A stretch of 24,999 nucleotides of DNA from an uncultured Erysipelotrichaceae bacterium (GCA_902766875.1 CACXFI010000105.1:1-24999), one strand, 5' to 3'; numbered from the stretch's first letter, positions 6,815 through 14,136 are shown. A program made the numbers and translations. Notes: generated by a model not told the origin, from the sequence alone.

Positions 6815-7124
6815 ATTTTTAAAAATCATTTCAATAATATTATTTCTAACATTTGTAGTATTATATTCAATAGGAGAGTCAGGATATTACGAATATAAAT
6901 TATCAAATAAAAAAAATCTAACAGAAGAACAAATAAAACAATTTGAAAAAGATGTAAAAGAAGGTAAAAATATAGATATTAAAAAATACTTAATAGAAAA
7001 TAAAGCAGATTATACAAACAATCTATCTAGAGTAACATACAAAATTTCAGATAAAACTAATAAACTACTAAAAAAAGGAATAGAAAAAGTATTTAAATAC
7101 ATAAATAAACTAGTTGAAGAATAA
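6801..7124 (+). CDS. Small membrane-anchored protein after spoIIP
   Basis: A 107-residue protein with an N-terminal membrane segment (about residues 6-24) and a charged, helical rest ending in amphipathic TNKLLKKGIEKVFKYI. No family is recognised. B. subtilis has the similarly sized, membrane-anchored yqxA at the same place after spoIIP, so it may be a distant counterpart, but that rests on position and layout only. The start is unclear: the ATG at 6801 directly abuts its AGGAG (zero spacing), while ATT at 6810 lies nine bases beyond it. Overlap with spoIIP suggests translational coupling and the same regulation. The tRNA promoter starts inside its 3' end. Confidence 0.65.
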   Translation: MIKIKFLKIISIILFLTFVVLYSIGESGYYEYKLSNKKNLTEEQIKQFEKDVKEGKNIDIKKYLIENKADYTNNLSRVTYKISDKTNKLLKKGIEKVFKYINKLVEE

Positions 7125-7142
7125 AAAAAATTATGATATAAT
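7114..7142 (+). promoter_or_regulatory. Promoter of tRNA-Gln
   Basis: TTGAAG at 7114-7119, 17-base spacer, TATAAT at 7137-7142 preceded by TGA. The tRNA begins 12 bases after the -10 element. Confidence 0.75.
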
Positions 7143-7153
7143 TACCCTGTGAT

Positions 7154-7229
7154 TGCCCCATAGCCAAGCGGTAAGGCATCGGACTCTGACTCCGACATTT
7201 CGTTAGTTCGAATCTAACTGGGGCAACCA
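7154..7229 (+). tRNA. tRNA-Gln, anticodon CTG
   Basis: A complete cloverleaf can be folded by hand: acceptor stem 7154-7160 with 7219-7225, D arm GCCAAGCGGTAAGGC, anticodon stem 7179-7183 with 7191-7195, seven-base loop CTCTGAC with anticodon CTG at 7186-7188, a T arm GTTAG-TTCGAAT-CTAAC, discriminator A and an encoded CCA (7227-7229). The body resembles bacterial tRNA-Gln. It has its own promoter and terminator. Confidence 0.95.
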
Positions 7230-7237
7230 AGAATATT

Positions 7238-7263
7238 AACTCAAACTAAAAGTTTGAGTTTTA
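7238..7263 (+). terminator. Terminator of tRNA-Gln
   Basis: A perfect nine-pair stem 7238-7246 with 7252-7260, five-base loop, and a short T run. Confidence 0.7.
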
Positions 7264-7277
7264 TAATATTTAAATTA

Positions 7278-7286
7278 TGATATAAT
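7278..7286 (+). promoter_or_regulatory. Extended -10 element for the next gene
   Basis: TGATATAAT with no well-spaced -35; 22 bases before the ATG at 7308. Confidence 0.45.
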
Positions 7287-7307
7287 TAAATAGAAGTGAG
7301 GAATGCA

Positions 7308-8723
7308 ATGAAGTATTTAAAAATATCTATAGAATACGTAATAAATTTTATACTTGTTCATTTGATAATAGGGCCTATATACCTAAATAGTACTTTTGGT
7401 AAAACAACACCAGATGAAAAATTTTTTCATCTATTAATACCAGTAGGCGGTGTAAATAAAGATGTATTCATATCATATTTCTTAAAAGGAATACTACCAA
7501 CCATAATTATCGCTCTAATAATTATAATAATTAGAAGAAAAAAGCCAAAAAAATACTTTTATATAATTTTTACAATAATATCTCTATCATTTGCTACATA
7601 CTCACTAGACATAATTACAGCTTTAAAAAATAATATCTATACTTCAAATTTTATTAAAGATAATTATGTAGATCCAGCTAATACAAACATTACTTTTACA
7701 GAAAAGAAAAATTTAATCTATATATACTTAGAATCAATGGAAGTAACTTATTCCTCAAAAGAATATGGTGGAGCTAAAAAAGAAAATCTTATACCTAATC
7801 TAACTAATTATGCTAATGACAATATAAATTTTTCTAATACAGAATTATTAGGAGGAGCTTTATATCTAGAAGGTTCAGGATTTACCGCTGCTTCAATGCT
7901 ATCTCAAACAACAGGAATACCATTAAAAGTAAATTATAGTAAATACGGGAAAATAGATTATCAAAAATATTACAAAGGAATCTCCTTAGGAGATATATTA
8001 TACAATAATGGATATGATAATTATATAATAATGGGTTCAGATTCAACATACGGAGCTAGAGATATTCTATTTGGTAACCACCATTATCAAGTATCAGACG
8101 TAAATACGGCCATAAAAGAAGGAAAAATGAATAAAGATGATATAGTTTGGTGGGGATATAGCGACAAAGATTTGTTTAAATATGCCAAAGAAGATTTAAC
8201 AAATATTTCTAAAAATAATAAACCATTTAATTATACAATGCTAACAGTAGATACCCACTTCGAAGACGGATATTTAAATAAATCATGTAAAAAACCATAT
8301 AAAGACCAATATTCTAACGTCATAAAATGTAATGACTACATGTTAAATGAATTTATTAATTGGATCAAAGAACAAGATTTCTATAAAAACACTGTAATTA
8401 TACTAGTAGGTGACCATATTAGTATGGATCAAACTTTCTTTGACAACATAGATAAAAATTACATTAGAACCACTTATAACACATTTATAAATGTTAACAC
8501 AAACAAAACAATTAATAATAAAAACAGACAATTTACTAACCTAGATCTATTTCCAACTACTATAAGTGCCATAGGTGGCAAAATAGAAGGTGAAAGACTA
8601 GGATTAGGGACTAATCTATTTAGTACTAAAAAAACGTTAACAGAAGAATATAAATATAAATATGTAAGAGAAGAATTAAATAAAAGATCAGAATTCTACA
8701 ATAGCTTATTTTATCATAATTAA
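7308..8723 (+). CDS. Sulfatase-fold phosphoglycerol transferase (LtaS/OpgB-like)
   Basis: A 471-residue membrane enzyme. Three membrane segments occupy about residues 8-30, 55-75 and 84-103, followed by an extracellular alkaline-phosphatase-superfamily domain. Key residues: Glu142 in IYIYLESME (metal site), the nucleophile Thr193 in GSGFTAASMLSQTTGIPL, and Asp369-His370 in LVGDH. Such enzymes move phosphoglycerol from phosphatidylglycerol to lipoteichoic acid or glycans. The FTAASMLSQTTGIPL block looks closer to OpgB/MdoB-type enzymes than to LtaS, which also has five membrane spans. A GTG at 7296 would add four residues, but GTGAGG there is a ribosome-binding site six bases before the ATG at 7308. 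It is a single-gene unit ended by a two-way terminator. Confidence 0.85.
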   Translation: MKYLKISIEYVINFILVHLIIGPIYLNSTFGKTTPDEKFFHLLIPVGGVNKDVFISYFLKGILPTIIIALIIIIIRRKKPKKYFYIIFTIISLSFATYSLDIITALKNNIYTSNFIKDNYVDPANTNITFTEKKNLIYIYLESMEVTYSSKEYGGAKKENLIPNLTNYANDNINFSNTELLGGALYLEGSGFTAASMLSQTTGIPLKVNYSKYGKIDYQKYYKGISLGDILYNNGYDNYIIMGSDSTYGARDILFGNHHYQVSDVNTAIKEGKMNKDDIVWWGYSDKDLFKYAKEDLTNISKNNKPFNYTMLTVDTHFEDGYLNKSCKKPYKDQYSNVIKCNDYMLNEFINWIKEQDFYKNTVIILVGDHISMDQTFFDNIDKNYIRTTYNTFINVNTNKTINNKNRQFTNLDLFPTTISAIGGKIEGERLGLGTNLFSTKKTLTEEYKYKYVREELNKRSEFYNSLFYHN

Positions 8724-8755
8724 AACTACTTGATAAATTTCAAGTAGTTTTAATT
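8722..8755. terminator. Bidirectional terminator between the LtaS/OpgB-like gene and rnhC
   Basis: A 12-pair stem (8722-8733 with 8740-8751), six-base loop, with T on both strands outside it. It separates convergent genes; the rnhC stop (8750-8752) overlaps its arm. Confidence 0.8.
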
Positions 8756-9676
8756 TAATATTTTATCAGTATTCTTAAAGTTTATTTTAGCTATTTCCCT
8801 TAACTTATCTTTACCATACATAGAAACTATCTTCTTACCAACCTCATCAACTAAAGGATTAGCCCCCTTAGGAAGATTAATACCAACACTATTAGATAAC
8901 TTATCCATTTCTTTTAAAAATATATATCTACTAATCATAGAAGAGCAAGCTACAGATAGGCATTGATCTTCCGCTTTAGTTAAGAAAAATATATTCTTAA
9001 CTTGCTTATTAGAATCTTTTATATGATTATAATAACTATTAGAATTCTCAAATTGATCTACAACAATATAATCATAAGAATATCCTTTATTCTTAATTTC
9101 ATATAAAACTTTATTATGGAGTATAGCCTTAATTTTATTCATATTATAATTACTATTATAATTATTATAATCACTATTTCTTAATATAAAAGTTTGATAA
9201 GGGATTTTTTTAATAATATCAGGAACAATTTTTAATATATCCGTATCAGTAAGTTTCTTTGAATCTTTAACTCTTAAGTCTAACAAATAATCAATATTCT
9301 CTTTAGAAACATATGAAGCCGTAACAACAATAGGTCCAAAATAATCGCCAGTACCAACCTCATCACTACCAATAGAACTAATTCTAATAGGAATTACTTT
9401 TTCCTTTTTCTCTTTCTCTTTCTTACTACTATCAGTAATATCTGCATGACCACTATTAATTTTTTCTGTTTCTATCCAATAATCAGAAGCCAAGTCAGCA
9501 TCTAGCCCCTGAAATACACATTTACCAGATTCATATAAAGTAACTACAGTATCTCCATCTTTAGCTTGAAAGATAGCATAAGGTGGTGTCTTTTCTCTTC
9601 TTAAATCCTCAAAAAATTCTATCATCATATCTTTTGTTTTATCAGATACCTTCAAAGTTATTGTTTTCTGCTTCAT
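8750..9676 (-). CDS. rnhC: Ribonuclease HIII
   Basis: A 308-residue RNase HIII, which cuts RNA in RNA-DNA hybrids. The N-terminal about 80 residues form the substrate-binding TBP-like domain that marks HIII versus HII, joined by a Lys/Glu linker (about 84-94). The catalytic domain begins at GSDEVGTGDYFGP with Asp105 and Glu106, followed by Asp207 in VVDQF and the acidic pair Glu236/Asp237 in KAEDQCLSVACSSMISRY. AGGTGAT four bases before ATG supports the start. It diverges from cvpA; in B. subtilis rnhC also neighbours a cvpA-like gene, but zapA, polX and mutS2 are missing here. Confidence 0.93.
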   Translation of the reverse strand: MKQKTITLKVSDKTKDMMIEFFEDLRREKTPPYAIFQAKDGDTVVTLYESGKCVFQGLDADLASDYWIETEKINSGHADITDSSKKEKEKKEKVIPIRISSIGSDEVGTGDYFGPIVVTASYVSKENIDYLLDLRVKDSKKLTDTDILKIVPDIIKKIPYQTFILRNSDYNNYNSNYNMNKIKAILHNKVLYEIKNKGYSYDYIVVDQFENSNSYYNHIKDSNKQVKNIFFLTKAEDQCLSVACSSMISRYIFLKEMDKLSNSVGINLPKGANPLVDEVGKKIVSMYGKDKLREIAKINFKNTDKILN

Positions 9677-9693
9677 TTACATCACCTGTAAAC

Positions 9694-9739
9694 ATTTTAA
9701 CATATTTTTCTTTATTTTTGTATAAAAATATAATATAAT
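9694..9739. promoter_or_regulatory. Divergent promoter region rnhC / cvpA
   Basis: TAAAAT on the minus strand (9694-9699, preceded by TGT) can serve rnhC; TATAAT on the plus strand (9734-9739) can serve cvpA. Neither has a strong -35. Confidence 0.45.
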
Positions 9740-9758
9740 TACTTTAGGAGGATAAATT

Positions 9759-10475
9759 ATGAATAGTATAGTAGACATTGTTATCCTATTACTAATAGGA
9801 ATAGGAGCAGTAATAGGCTTTAAACACGGAGCTGTAAGAAGATTAACCACTTTCATTGGAACATTAGTAATCGCTATAATTGCATTTAAATTTAAGAATA
9901 ATCTATCAGTACTAATGTATGAGAATTTACCATTTTTTAGATTTGGTGGAATTATAAAAGGAGTAGAAGTTTTAAATATTTTACTATATGAATTATTAGC
10001 TTTTGTAATAATATTTTTAGCATTAACTTTAATACTAAGAATACTAATAGTAATATCTGGATTATTAGAAAAAATATTGAAAATGACAATTTTCCTAAGT
10101 ATACCATCAAAGATACTTGGAATATTTGTCGGAGCATTTGAATGGTACATATATACATTCTTAATTTTAGTAGTAGTTAGTGTTCCAGTATTCAATTTAA
10201 AATCATACCTTGATGATTCCAAATTAGCAACTTTCATGTTAGAAGATACTCCAATTCTATCACCTTTAGCTAAAACAACCGTAGACACATACACTGAAGT
10301 ATATACAACAATAAAAGATAGTAAAAATGAAGAATCTATTGAAGTAAACGATAAAATAGTAAGAATTCTAATAAAAAATGAAATAGTAACTAGAGAAAGC
10401 ATTGAAAAATTAGTAAATAGAGGTAAAATATTCTTAAGTGAATCTTACTTAAAAGAACTAAATATTAGTAAATAA
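9759..10475 (+). CDS. cvpA: CvpA-family membrane protein
   Basis: A 238-residue protein with four predicted membrane segments (about 3-21, 29-44, 71-100, 112-145) and a soluble C-terminal tail. The opening MNSIVDIVILLLIGIGAVIG followed by FKHGAVRR is the CvpA signature (hydrophobic helix, then G.r.G..r). CvpA was first linked to colicin V production in E. coli; its role in general envelope physiology is not settled. AGGAGG eight bases before ATG. The thioredoxin gene starts 13 bases after the stop, so they form an operon. Confidence 0.85.
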   Translation: MNSIVDIVILLLIGIGAVIGFKHGAVRRLTTFIGTLVIAIIAFKFKNNLSVLMYENLPFFRFGGIIKGVEVLNILLYELLAFVIIFLALTLILRILIVISGLLEKILKMTIFLSIPSKILGIFVGAFEWYIYTFLILVVVSVPVFNLKSYLDDSKLATFMLEDTPILSPLAKTTVDTYTEVYTTIKDSKNEESIEVNDKIVRILIKNEIVTRESIEKLVNRGKIFLSESYLKELNISK

Positions 10476-10488
10476 AAGGAGTGATAAC

Positions 10489-10782
10489 ATGATAAAATAT
10501 TACAATGATGAAGATTTCAATAAATTAACTAAAGAAAAAGTATTTGTAGATTTTTTTGCCACTTGGTGTGGCCCTTGTAAAATGTTAGGTAAAGTATTAG
10601 AAGAAGTAGAAAATGATATAGATATTGATATAATAAAAATAGATATAGACAAATATCCACAACTAGCAAGAGAATACAAAATAATGAGCGTACCTACAGT
10701 CTTATTGTTTAACAATAATGAAGTAATAAAACAAAATATTGGATTTATGGATAAAAATAAAATACTAGAATTCATCAAATAG
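10489..10782 (+). CDS. trxA: Thioredoxin
   Basis: A 97-residue thioredoxin, slightly shorter than the usual 104-110. The redox site is WCGPC (Cys27, Cys30), after VFVDFFAT, and the cis-proline loop is VPTVLLF. Its role is reduction of protein disulfides. The start is set by AAGGAGTGAT four bases before ATG. It shares its transcript with cvpA and ends in a strong terminator that includes the stop codon. Confidence 0.93.
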   Translation: MIKYYNDEDFNKLTKEKVFVDFFATWCGPCKMLGKVLEEVENDIDIDIIKIDIDKYPQLAREYKIMSVPTVLLFNNNEVIKQNIGFMDKNKILEFIK

Positions 10783-10803
10783 AGACATAAGTCTCTTTTT
10801 TTG
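10781..10803 (+). terminator. Terminator of cvpA-trxA
   Basis: Six-pair stem AGAGAC/GTCTCT (10781-10786 with 10791-10796), four-base loop, and a run of T from the stem end. Confidence 0.85.
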
Positions 10804-10835
10804 ATAATTATTAGTTAAAATAGCAAAAATTAAAT

Positions 10836-10841
10836 TATAAT
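10836..10841 (+). promoter_or_regulatory. -10 element for the deaminase-TS-DHFR operon
   Basis: TATAAT 30 bases before the start at 10871, with no convincing -35 at 17 bases. No riboswitch-like structure seen. Confidence 0.4.
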
Positions 10842-10870
10842 ATGATAAAATTAAAATGGAGAGTGGTAAT

Positions 10871-11449
10871 ATGAAACAAATGTGCAACCCAAAAATTCAA
10901 GAAGAAATTAATAACATTTACCAAAACAAAGAAAAAATAGGTCTAGATAATGCCTATATGTTAATAGCACATCTTGCCTCATTTAATAGTAACGATCCAC
11001 ATTCACAAACTGGCTCGGTTATTATTTCAAAAGATAATGAAATAGTATCAATAGGGTGGAATGAAATGCCATTTCCTGGTAATTTCCCATGGATTAGAGA
11101 AGGAGAGGAAGAAAACACCAAATATCCATATGTAGTACATGCTGAAAGAATGGCTATACATAATGCCATCTTAGATAATAATACTGAAAAATTAACTGAT
11201 TCTAATATGTACGTTAATCTATTCCCATGTAACCAATGCATGCAACAAGTAACAATGTACAAATTAAAAGGATTATATTATGATAGTGATAAATATCATG
11301 ATGCAACTTTTTCAAAAGAAGCCAGAATAATTATGAAAGAATACAAAAAATACAAAGATAACTTTATCTGTAAGCAAATAACCATAGACAAAGATAAATT
11401 ATCTGAATATCAAAATAAGTATTCAAAAATCTTGCAAAAAAATAAATAA
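10871..11449 (+). CDS. dCMP deaminase-family protein (DCTD/phage T4 type)
   Basis: A 192-residue zinc deaminase. The ligands are His90 in VVHAERMAI and Cys120/Cys123 in FPCNQC; Glu92 is the proton shuttle. Surrounding blocks DPHSQTGSVII, IGWNEMPFPG, TKYPYVVHAE, MYVNLFPCNQC and DSDKYHDA are closer to animal DCTD and phage enzymes than to the B. subtilis ComEB type. The expected reaction is dCMP to dUMP; the T4-type enzyme also accepts 5-methyl-dCMP and 5-hydroxymethyl-dCMP. The ATG at 10856 would add five residues, but GGAG at 10858-10861 lies nine bases before 10871. It is followed by the TS-family and DHFR genes, so it belongs to a thymidylate operon. Confidence 0.88.
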   Translation: MKQMCNPKIQEEINNIYQNKEKIGLDNAYMLIAHLASFNSNDPHSQTGSVIISKDNEIVSIGWNEMPFPGNFPWIREGEEENTKYPYVVHAERMAIHNAILDNNTEKLTDSNMYVNLFPCNQCMQQVTMYKLKGLYYDSDKYHDATFSKEARIIMKEYKKYKDNFICKQITIDKDKLSEYQNKYSKILQKNK

Positions 11450-11462
11450 TGAGAGGTGTATT

Positions 11463-12605
11463 ATGAATAAAAAAGTAGTAAATTTACATGAAGAACAATA
11501 TCTAAACCTAACAAGAAGAATAATAATCGAAAATTCCAAAAAAAAATATGATAAAATTAAAAAGATGTTAAAAAGTGAACTTATAACTCCTAAAGAAGCA
11601 TATAACTTAATAACTGATAATAATACTATACCTTTAAAGAAAATATTGAATAAACCAATAGAGGATAGAACAGGTACAGGTACATATAAAACATTTGGTT
11701 CAATAATGAGATTTGACTTAAATGACGGATTCCCTTTACTTACAACTAAAAAAGTTTTTTATAAAAGAGCTATTGAAGAATTATTTTGGATAATTAGTGG
11801 TAGCACTAATATAGAACACCTAGCTAAATTAAATAATCATATTTGGGATGAATGGCCATTTAAAAACTATGCTAAACAAAATAACATTGAATTCAATAAA
11901 GAAAATCAAACAAAATTCATAGAAAGAATTAAAACAGATCATGAATTTGCCATGAAATGGGGTGAATTAGGTCCTGTATATGGAGGACAATGGCGTAATT
12001 TTGATGGACATGATAGATTCAAAACTAGTATCGAAGATAATTTAGATAATCCTAGATTTAATAAATTATTTAATGAATTAGTAGAAGAATATAATTTAAA
12101 ATGGGAAGGAAATAAAGGAGTAGATCAATTATCTAACTCTTTAGATAAAATAATTAATAATCCTAATGACAGAAGAAATCTAATATTTGCATACAATCCA
12201 AGAGAAGTAGACCAACAATTATTACCATCGTGCCTAGCAGTATATCAATTTTATGTAAAAGATAATAAACTATCTACTATATGTTATATAAGAAGTCAAG
12301 ATATGTTCTTAGGTGCACCTTTTGATTTAGTATCAGGAGCTACACTAACTCATTTAATGGCCAAAGTTACCGGATTAGAAGTAGGAGAATACATCCATAT
12401 AACTGGTGATACTCATATATATGCAGATCACCTAGATCAAGTACAAGAACAATTATCAAGAGAACCTAAAAAATGTCCAAAAATACGTTTACTTGAAAAT
12501 AACAAAAAAGGAACACCGCTAGAAATATTAGAAAGCTATCATGATAAAATAGAAATAGTTGGTTATGATCCATATCCTGTAATTAAAGGTAAGGTAAGTG
12601 TCTAA
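11463..12605 (+). CDS. thyA: Thymidylate synthase-family protein with dCMP-type specificity residue
   Basis: A 380-residue ThyA-fold protein, larger than the usual 264-316. Catalytic parts are retained: DRTGTGT (Arg69), Glu in EELFWI, LGPVYGGQWR, the nucleophile Cys257 in LPSCLAVYQFYV, RSQDMFLG, the TGDTHIYADH block, and QLSREP. Two features differ: His after the nucleophile is Leu258, and the Asn that reads the uracil ring (E. coli Asn177, L. casei Asn229, in PFN) is Asp288 (PFD). In TS mutagenesis that change shifts preference to dCMP, and natural dCMP hydroxymethylases also carry Asp. There are two insertions: about residues 24-65, between the first helix and DRTGTGT, and about 181-218, before GVDQL. 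It lies 13 bases after a dCMP deaminase and overlaps DHFR by one base. I infer methylation of dCMP, possibly before deamination; the annotation thymidylate synthase is the conservative name. Confidence 0.82.
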   Translation: MNKKVVNLHEEQYLNLTRRIIIENSKKKYDKIKKMLKSELITPKEAYNLITDNNTIPLKKILNKPIEDRTGTGTYKTFGSIMRFDLNDGFPLLTTKKVFYKRAIEELFWIISGSTNIEHLAKLNNHIWDEWPFKNYAKQNNIEFNKENQTKFIERIKTDHEFAMKWGELGPVYGGQWRNFDGHDRFKTSIEDNLDNPRFNKLFNELVEEYNLKWEGNKGVDQLSNSLDKIINNPNDRRNLIFAYNPREVDQQLLPSCLAVYQFYVKDNKLSTICYIRSQDMFLGAPFDLVSGATLTHLMAKVTGLEVGEYIHITGDTHIYADHLDQVQEQLSREPKKCPKIRLLENNKKGTPLEILESYHDKIEIVGYDPYPVIKGKVSV

Positions 12606-13087
12606 TGGCAAATCTTATAACAATAGCAGCTATAGGTAAAAACAATGAATTAGGCTATAATAATAATTTAATATGGCACTTAAAAAAAGATTTAGATAAT
12701 TTCAAAAAATTAACTAATAATCATTATATAGTAATGGGTAAAAACACTTATTATTCATTACCAAAAAAATTACCAAATAGAAAATATATAATAATCTCTA
12801 GTAGCTTACCAGAAAGTAATGACTATATATTATTTAAAAATATTAAAGATTTTATTAGTTTCTTTAACAGTCAAGAAGAAGATATATATATTATAGGTGG
12901 AGCCACAATCTATAAAGAATTATTAAAATATTCAAATATACTAATCTTAACAGAAATCGATAAAGATTTTAACAAAGCTGATGTATATTTCCCAACATTT
13001 AGCAAAAATAATTACACTTCAAAAATCATTTCTACATACAACGAAAATAACATTAACTATAAAATAGTAGAATACAAGAAAAAATAA
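12605..13087 (+). CDS. folA: Dihydrofolate reductase
   Basis: A 160-residue DHFR. The order of motifs is typical: LITIAAIGKNNELG, WHLKKDL with the acidic catalytic residue Asp29, IVMGKNTYYSLP, KLPNRKYIIIS, and IYIIGGATIYKELL. It regenerates tetrahydrofolate from the dihydrofolate released by TS-type methyl transfer. Its ATG overlaps the TAA of the preceding gene by one base, so translation is probably coupled, as expected when both enzymes are needed together. A hydroxymethylase would not oxidise folate, so tight coupling to DHFR favours a methylating TS-type partner. Confidence 0.93.
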   Translation: MANLITIAAIGKNNELGYNNNLIWHLKKDLDNFKKLTNNHYIVMGKNTYYSLPKKLPNRKYIIISSSLPESNDYILFKNIKDFISFFNSQEEDIYIIGGATIYKELLKYSNILILTEIDKDFNKADVYFPTFSKNNYTSKIISTYNENNINYKIVEYKKK

Positions 13088-13092
13088 TTATC

Positions 13093-13121
13093 TTGTTAAC
13101 AAAAAATAAATATGTTATACT
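13093..13121 (+). promoter_or_regulatory. Promoter for the SanA-like gene
   Basis: TTGTTA at 13093-13098, 17-base spacer, TATACT at 13116-13121 preceded by TGT. I see no hairpin terminator between folA and this promoter, so read-through is possible. Confidence 0.65.
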
Positions 13122-13163
13122 TATATTATAAAAATAAAGCCCATTTATATAGGAGTGATTGTT

Positions 13164-13760
13164 ATGAAGTATAAAAGTATTTCCATAATAGTTATAATAA
13201 TACTATTAACATTCTTATTATCTATAGTAGTAGTAAATATTCATGTTAAAAATAGTAACGATGAAAGAATAGTAGATATATCAGAATTAGAAGATACAAC
13301 TGATTATCATATAATAGTATTGGGAGCATCAGTATCCAGAAATGGTGTTAGCAAAATGTTAGAAGACAGATTAACAGAATCTATAGAAGTATATGAACAT
13401 ACAAATAACGATATATTAGTTTCTGGAGATAGTAGTAAAGACAATTATGACGAAACAACATCTATGTATAACTATTTAGTAGAAAATGGAATACCAGCCG
13501 AAAAAATAGAAATAGATAAATACGGATTATCTACTTATGATAGCATTAAAAGAAGTAAAGATATATATAAATATGACAAAATAATAATTGTTACTCAAAA
13601 ATATCATTTATATAGAGCCCTATACATAGCTAAATCTTTAGATATAGAAGCTTATGGAATAGATGCTACTAACATAAATTATAAAGGACAATTCTTAAGA
13701 AATATAAGAGAATGCCTTGCTATATATAAAGACTATTTCAAATTAAAATTTAAAAAATAA
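13164..13760 (+). CDS. YdcF/SanA-like protein (DUF218)
   Basis: A 198-residue protein with an N-terminal membrane anchor (about residues 5-26) and one DUF218 domain. Matching blocks: IIVLGASVSRNGVSKMLEDR, ILVSGDSSKDN, MYNYLVENGIPAEKIEID, LSTYDSIKRSK, and IIVTQKYHLYRALYIAKSL. SanA-type proteins affect cell-envelope barrier function and vancomycin sensitivity in E. coli; the biochemical activity is not known. A GTG at 13155 would add three residues, but it lies inside AGGAGTGAT, the ribosome-binding site for the ATG at 13164. Single gene with its own promoter and a strong terminator. Confidence 0.85.
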   Translation: MKYKSISIIVIIILLTFLLSIVVVNIHVKNSNDERIVDISELEDTTDYHIIVLGASVSRNGVSKMLEDRLTESIEVYEHTNNDILVSGDSSKDNYDETTSMYNYLVENGIPAEKIEIDKYGLSTYDSIKRSKDIYKYDKIIIVTQKYHLYRALYIAKSLDIEAYGIDATNINYKGQFLRNIRECLAIYKDYFKLKFKK

Positions 13761-13782
13761 CACCTAAAGTGTTATTTTTTTA
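13751..13782. terminator. Bidirectional terminator
   Basis: A 12-pair stem (13752-13763 with 13769-13780), five-base loop CTAAA, with A and T runs that give a T tail on either strand. It overlaps the SanA-like stop and the possible small ORF stop on the other strand. Confidence 0.8.
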
Positions 13783-13834
13783 ATAAAATATAAGTATAAC
13801 TACCAATCAAAAATAAAGACATTATTATTTTCAA
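13772..13834 (-). CDS. Possible 20-residue hydrophobic peptide
   Basis: A TTG at 13834, read as Met, starts a 20-codon frame: MKIIMSLFLIGSYTYILLKK. GGTGAT (13839-13844) is four bases upstream, matching the ribosome-binding style of this genome. The peptide is hydrophobic with Lys at the C-terminus, like a small membrane peptide. It lies 37 bases downstream of the 80-residue membrane gene on the same strand, and its TAA falls in the terminator stem, as in several genes here. It may be a second cistron or a chance frame; too short to name. Confidence 0.35.
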   Translation of the reverse strand: MKIIMSLFLIGSYTYILLKK

Positions 13835-13871
13835 AGTAATCACCTATATTATTATATGCATAATAAATATA

Positions 13872-14114
13872 TTATACTAAAATAGAATCAGAATTCTTAT
13901 AATATTTTAATATTCCTGTTAAAGAACTATATAAAAATATACAGGTAATCACAAACATAAAATACATTATATTTAACATATAAGAAAGTTCAATCACAGT
14001 ACATAAAAATATAATTACTCCTAATATAAATGAAGCTTCTATAGCTTCTAAAAATTCTAAAACTAATAAAACCCTTCTAGCTTTTTTTAATTTGATTTTA
14101 TTTCTTCTTCGCAT
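13872..14114 (-). CDS. Small membrane protein
   Basis: An 80-residue protein of no recognised family. A very basic start (MRRRNKIKLKKARR) precedes two membrane segments (about 29-45 and 47-68) and ends in KYYKNSDSILV. An open frame extends upstream to 14216, but CAGGAGG lies seven to eight bases before the ATG at 14114, and a good promoter sits just upstream inside the extension. So I chose 14114. It diverges from the ABC exporter gene; a functional link is only guessed from position. Confidence 0.6.
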   Translation of the reverse strand: MRRRNKIKLKKARRVLLVLEFLEAIEASFILGVIIFLCTVIELSYMLNIMYFMFVITCIFLYSSLTGILKYYKNSDSILV

Positions 14115-14136
14115 GCTATCCTCCTGGTTGCAAAAT

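Noticed and set aside
10803..10870. Riboswitch or T-box upstream of the deaminase-TS-DHFR operon
   Set aside because: Only 68 A+T-rich bases with no stable hairpin; too short for known folate or purine riboswitches.
13088..13163. Repeat or CRISPR-like structures
   Set aside because: No spaced direct repeats were found here or elsewhere; A+T-rich short repeats are low complexity.
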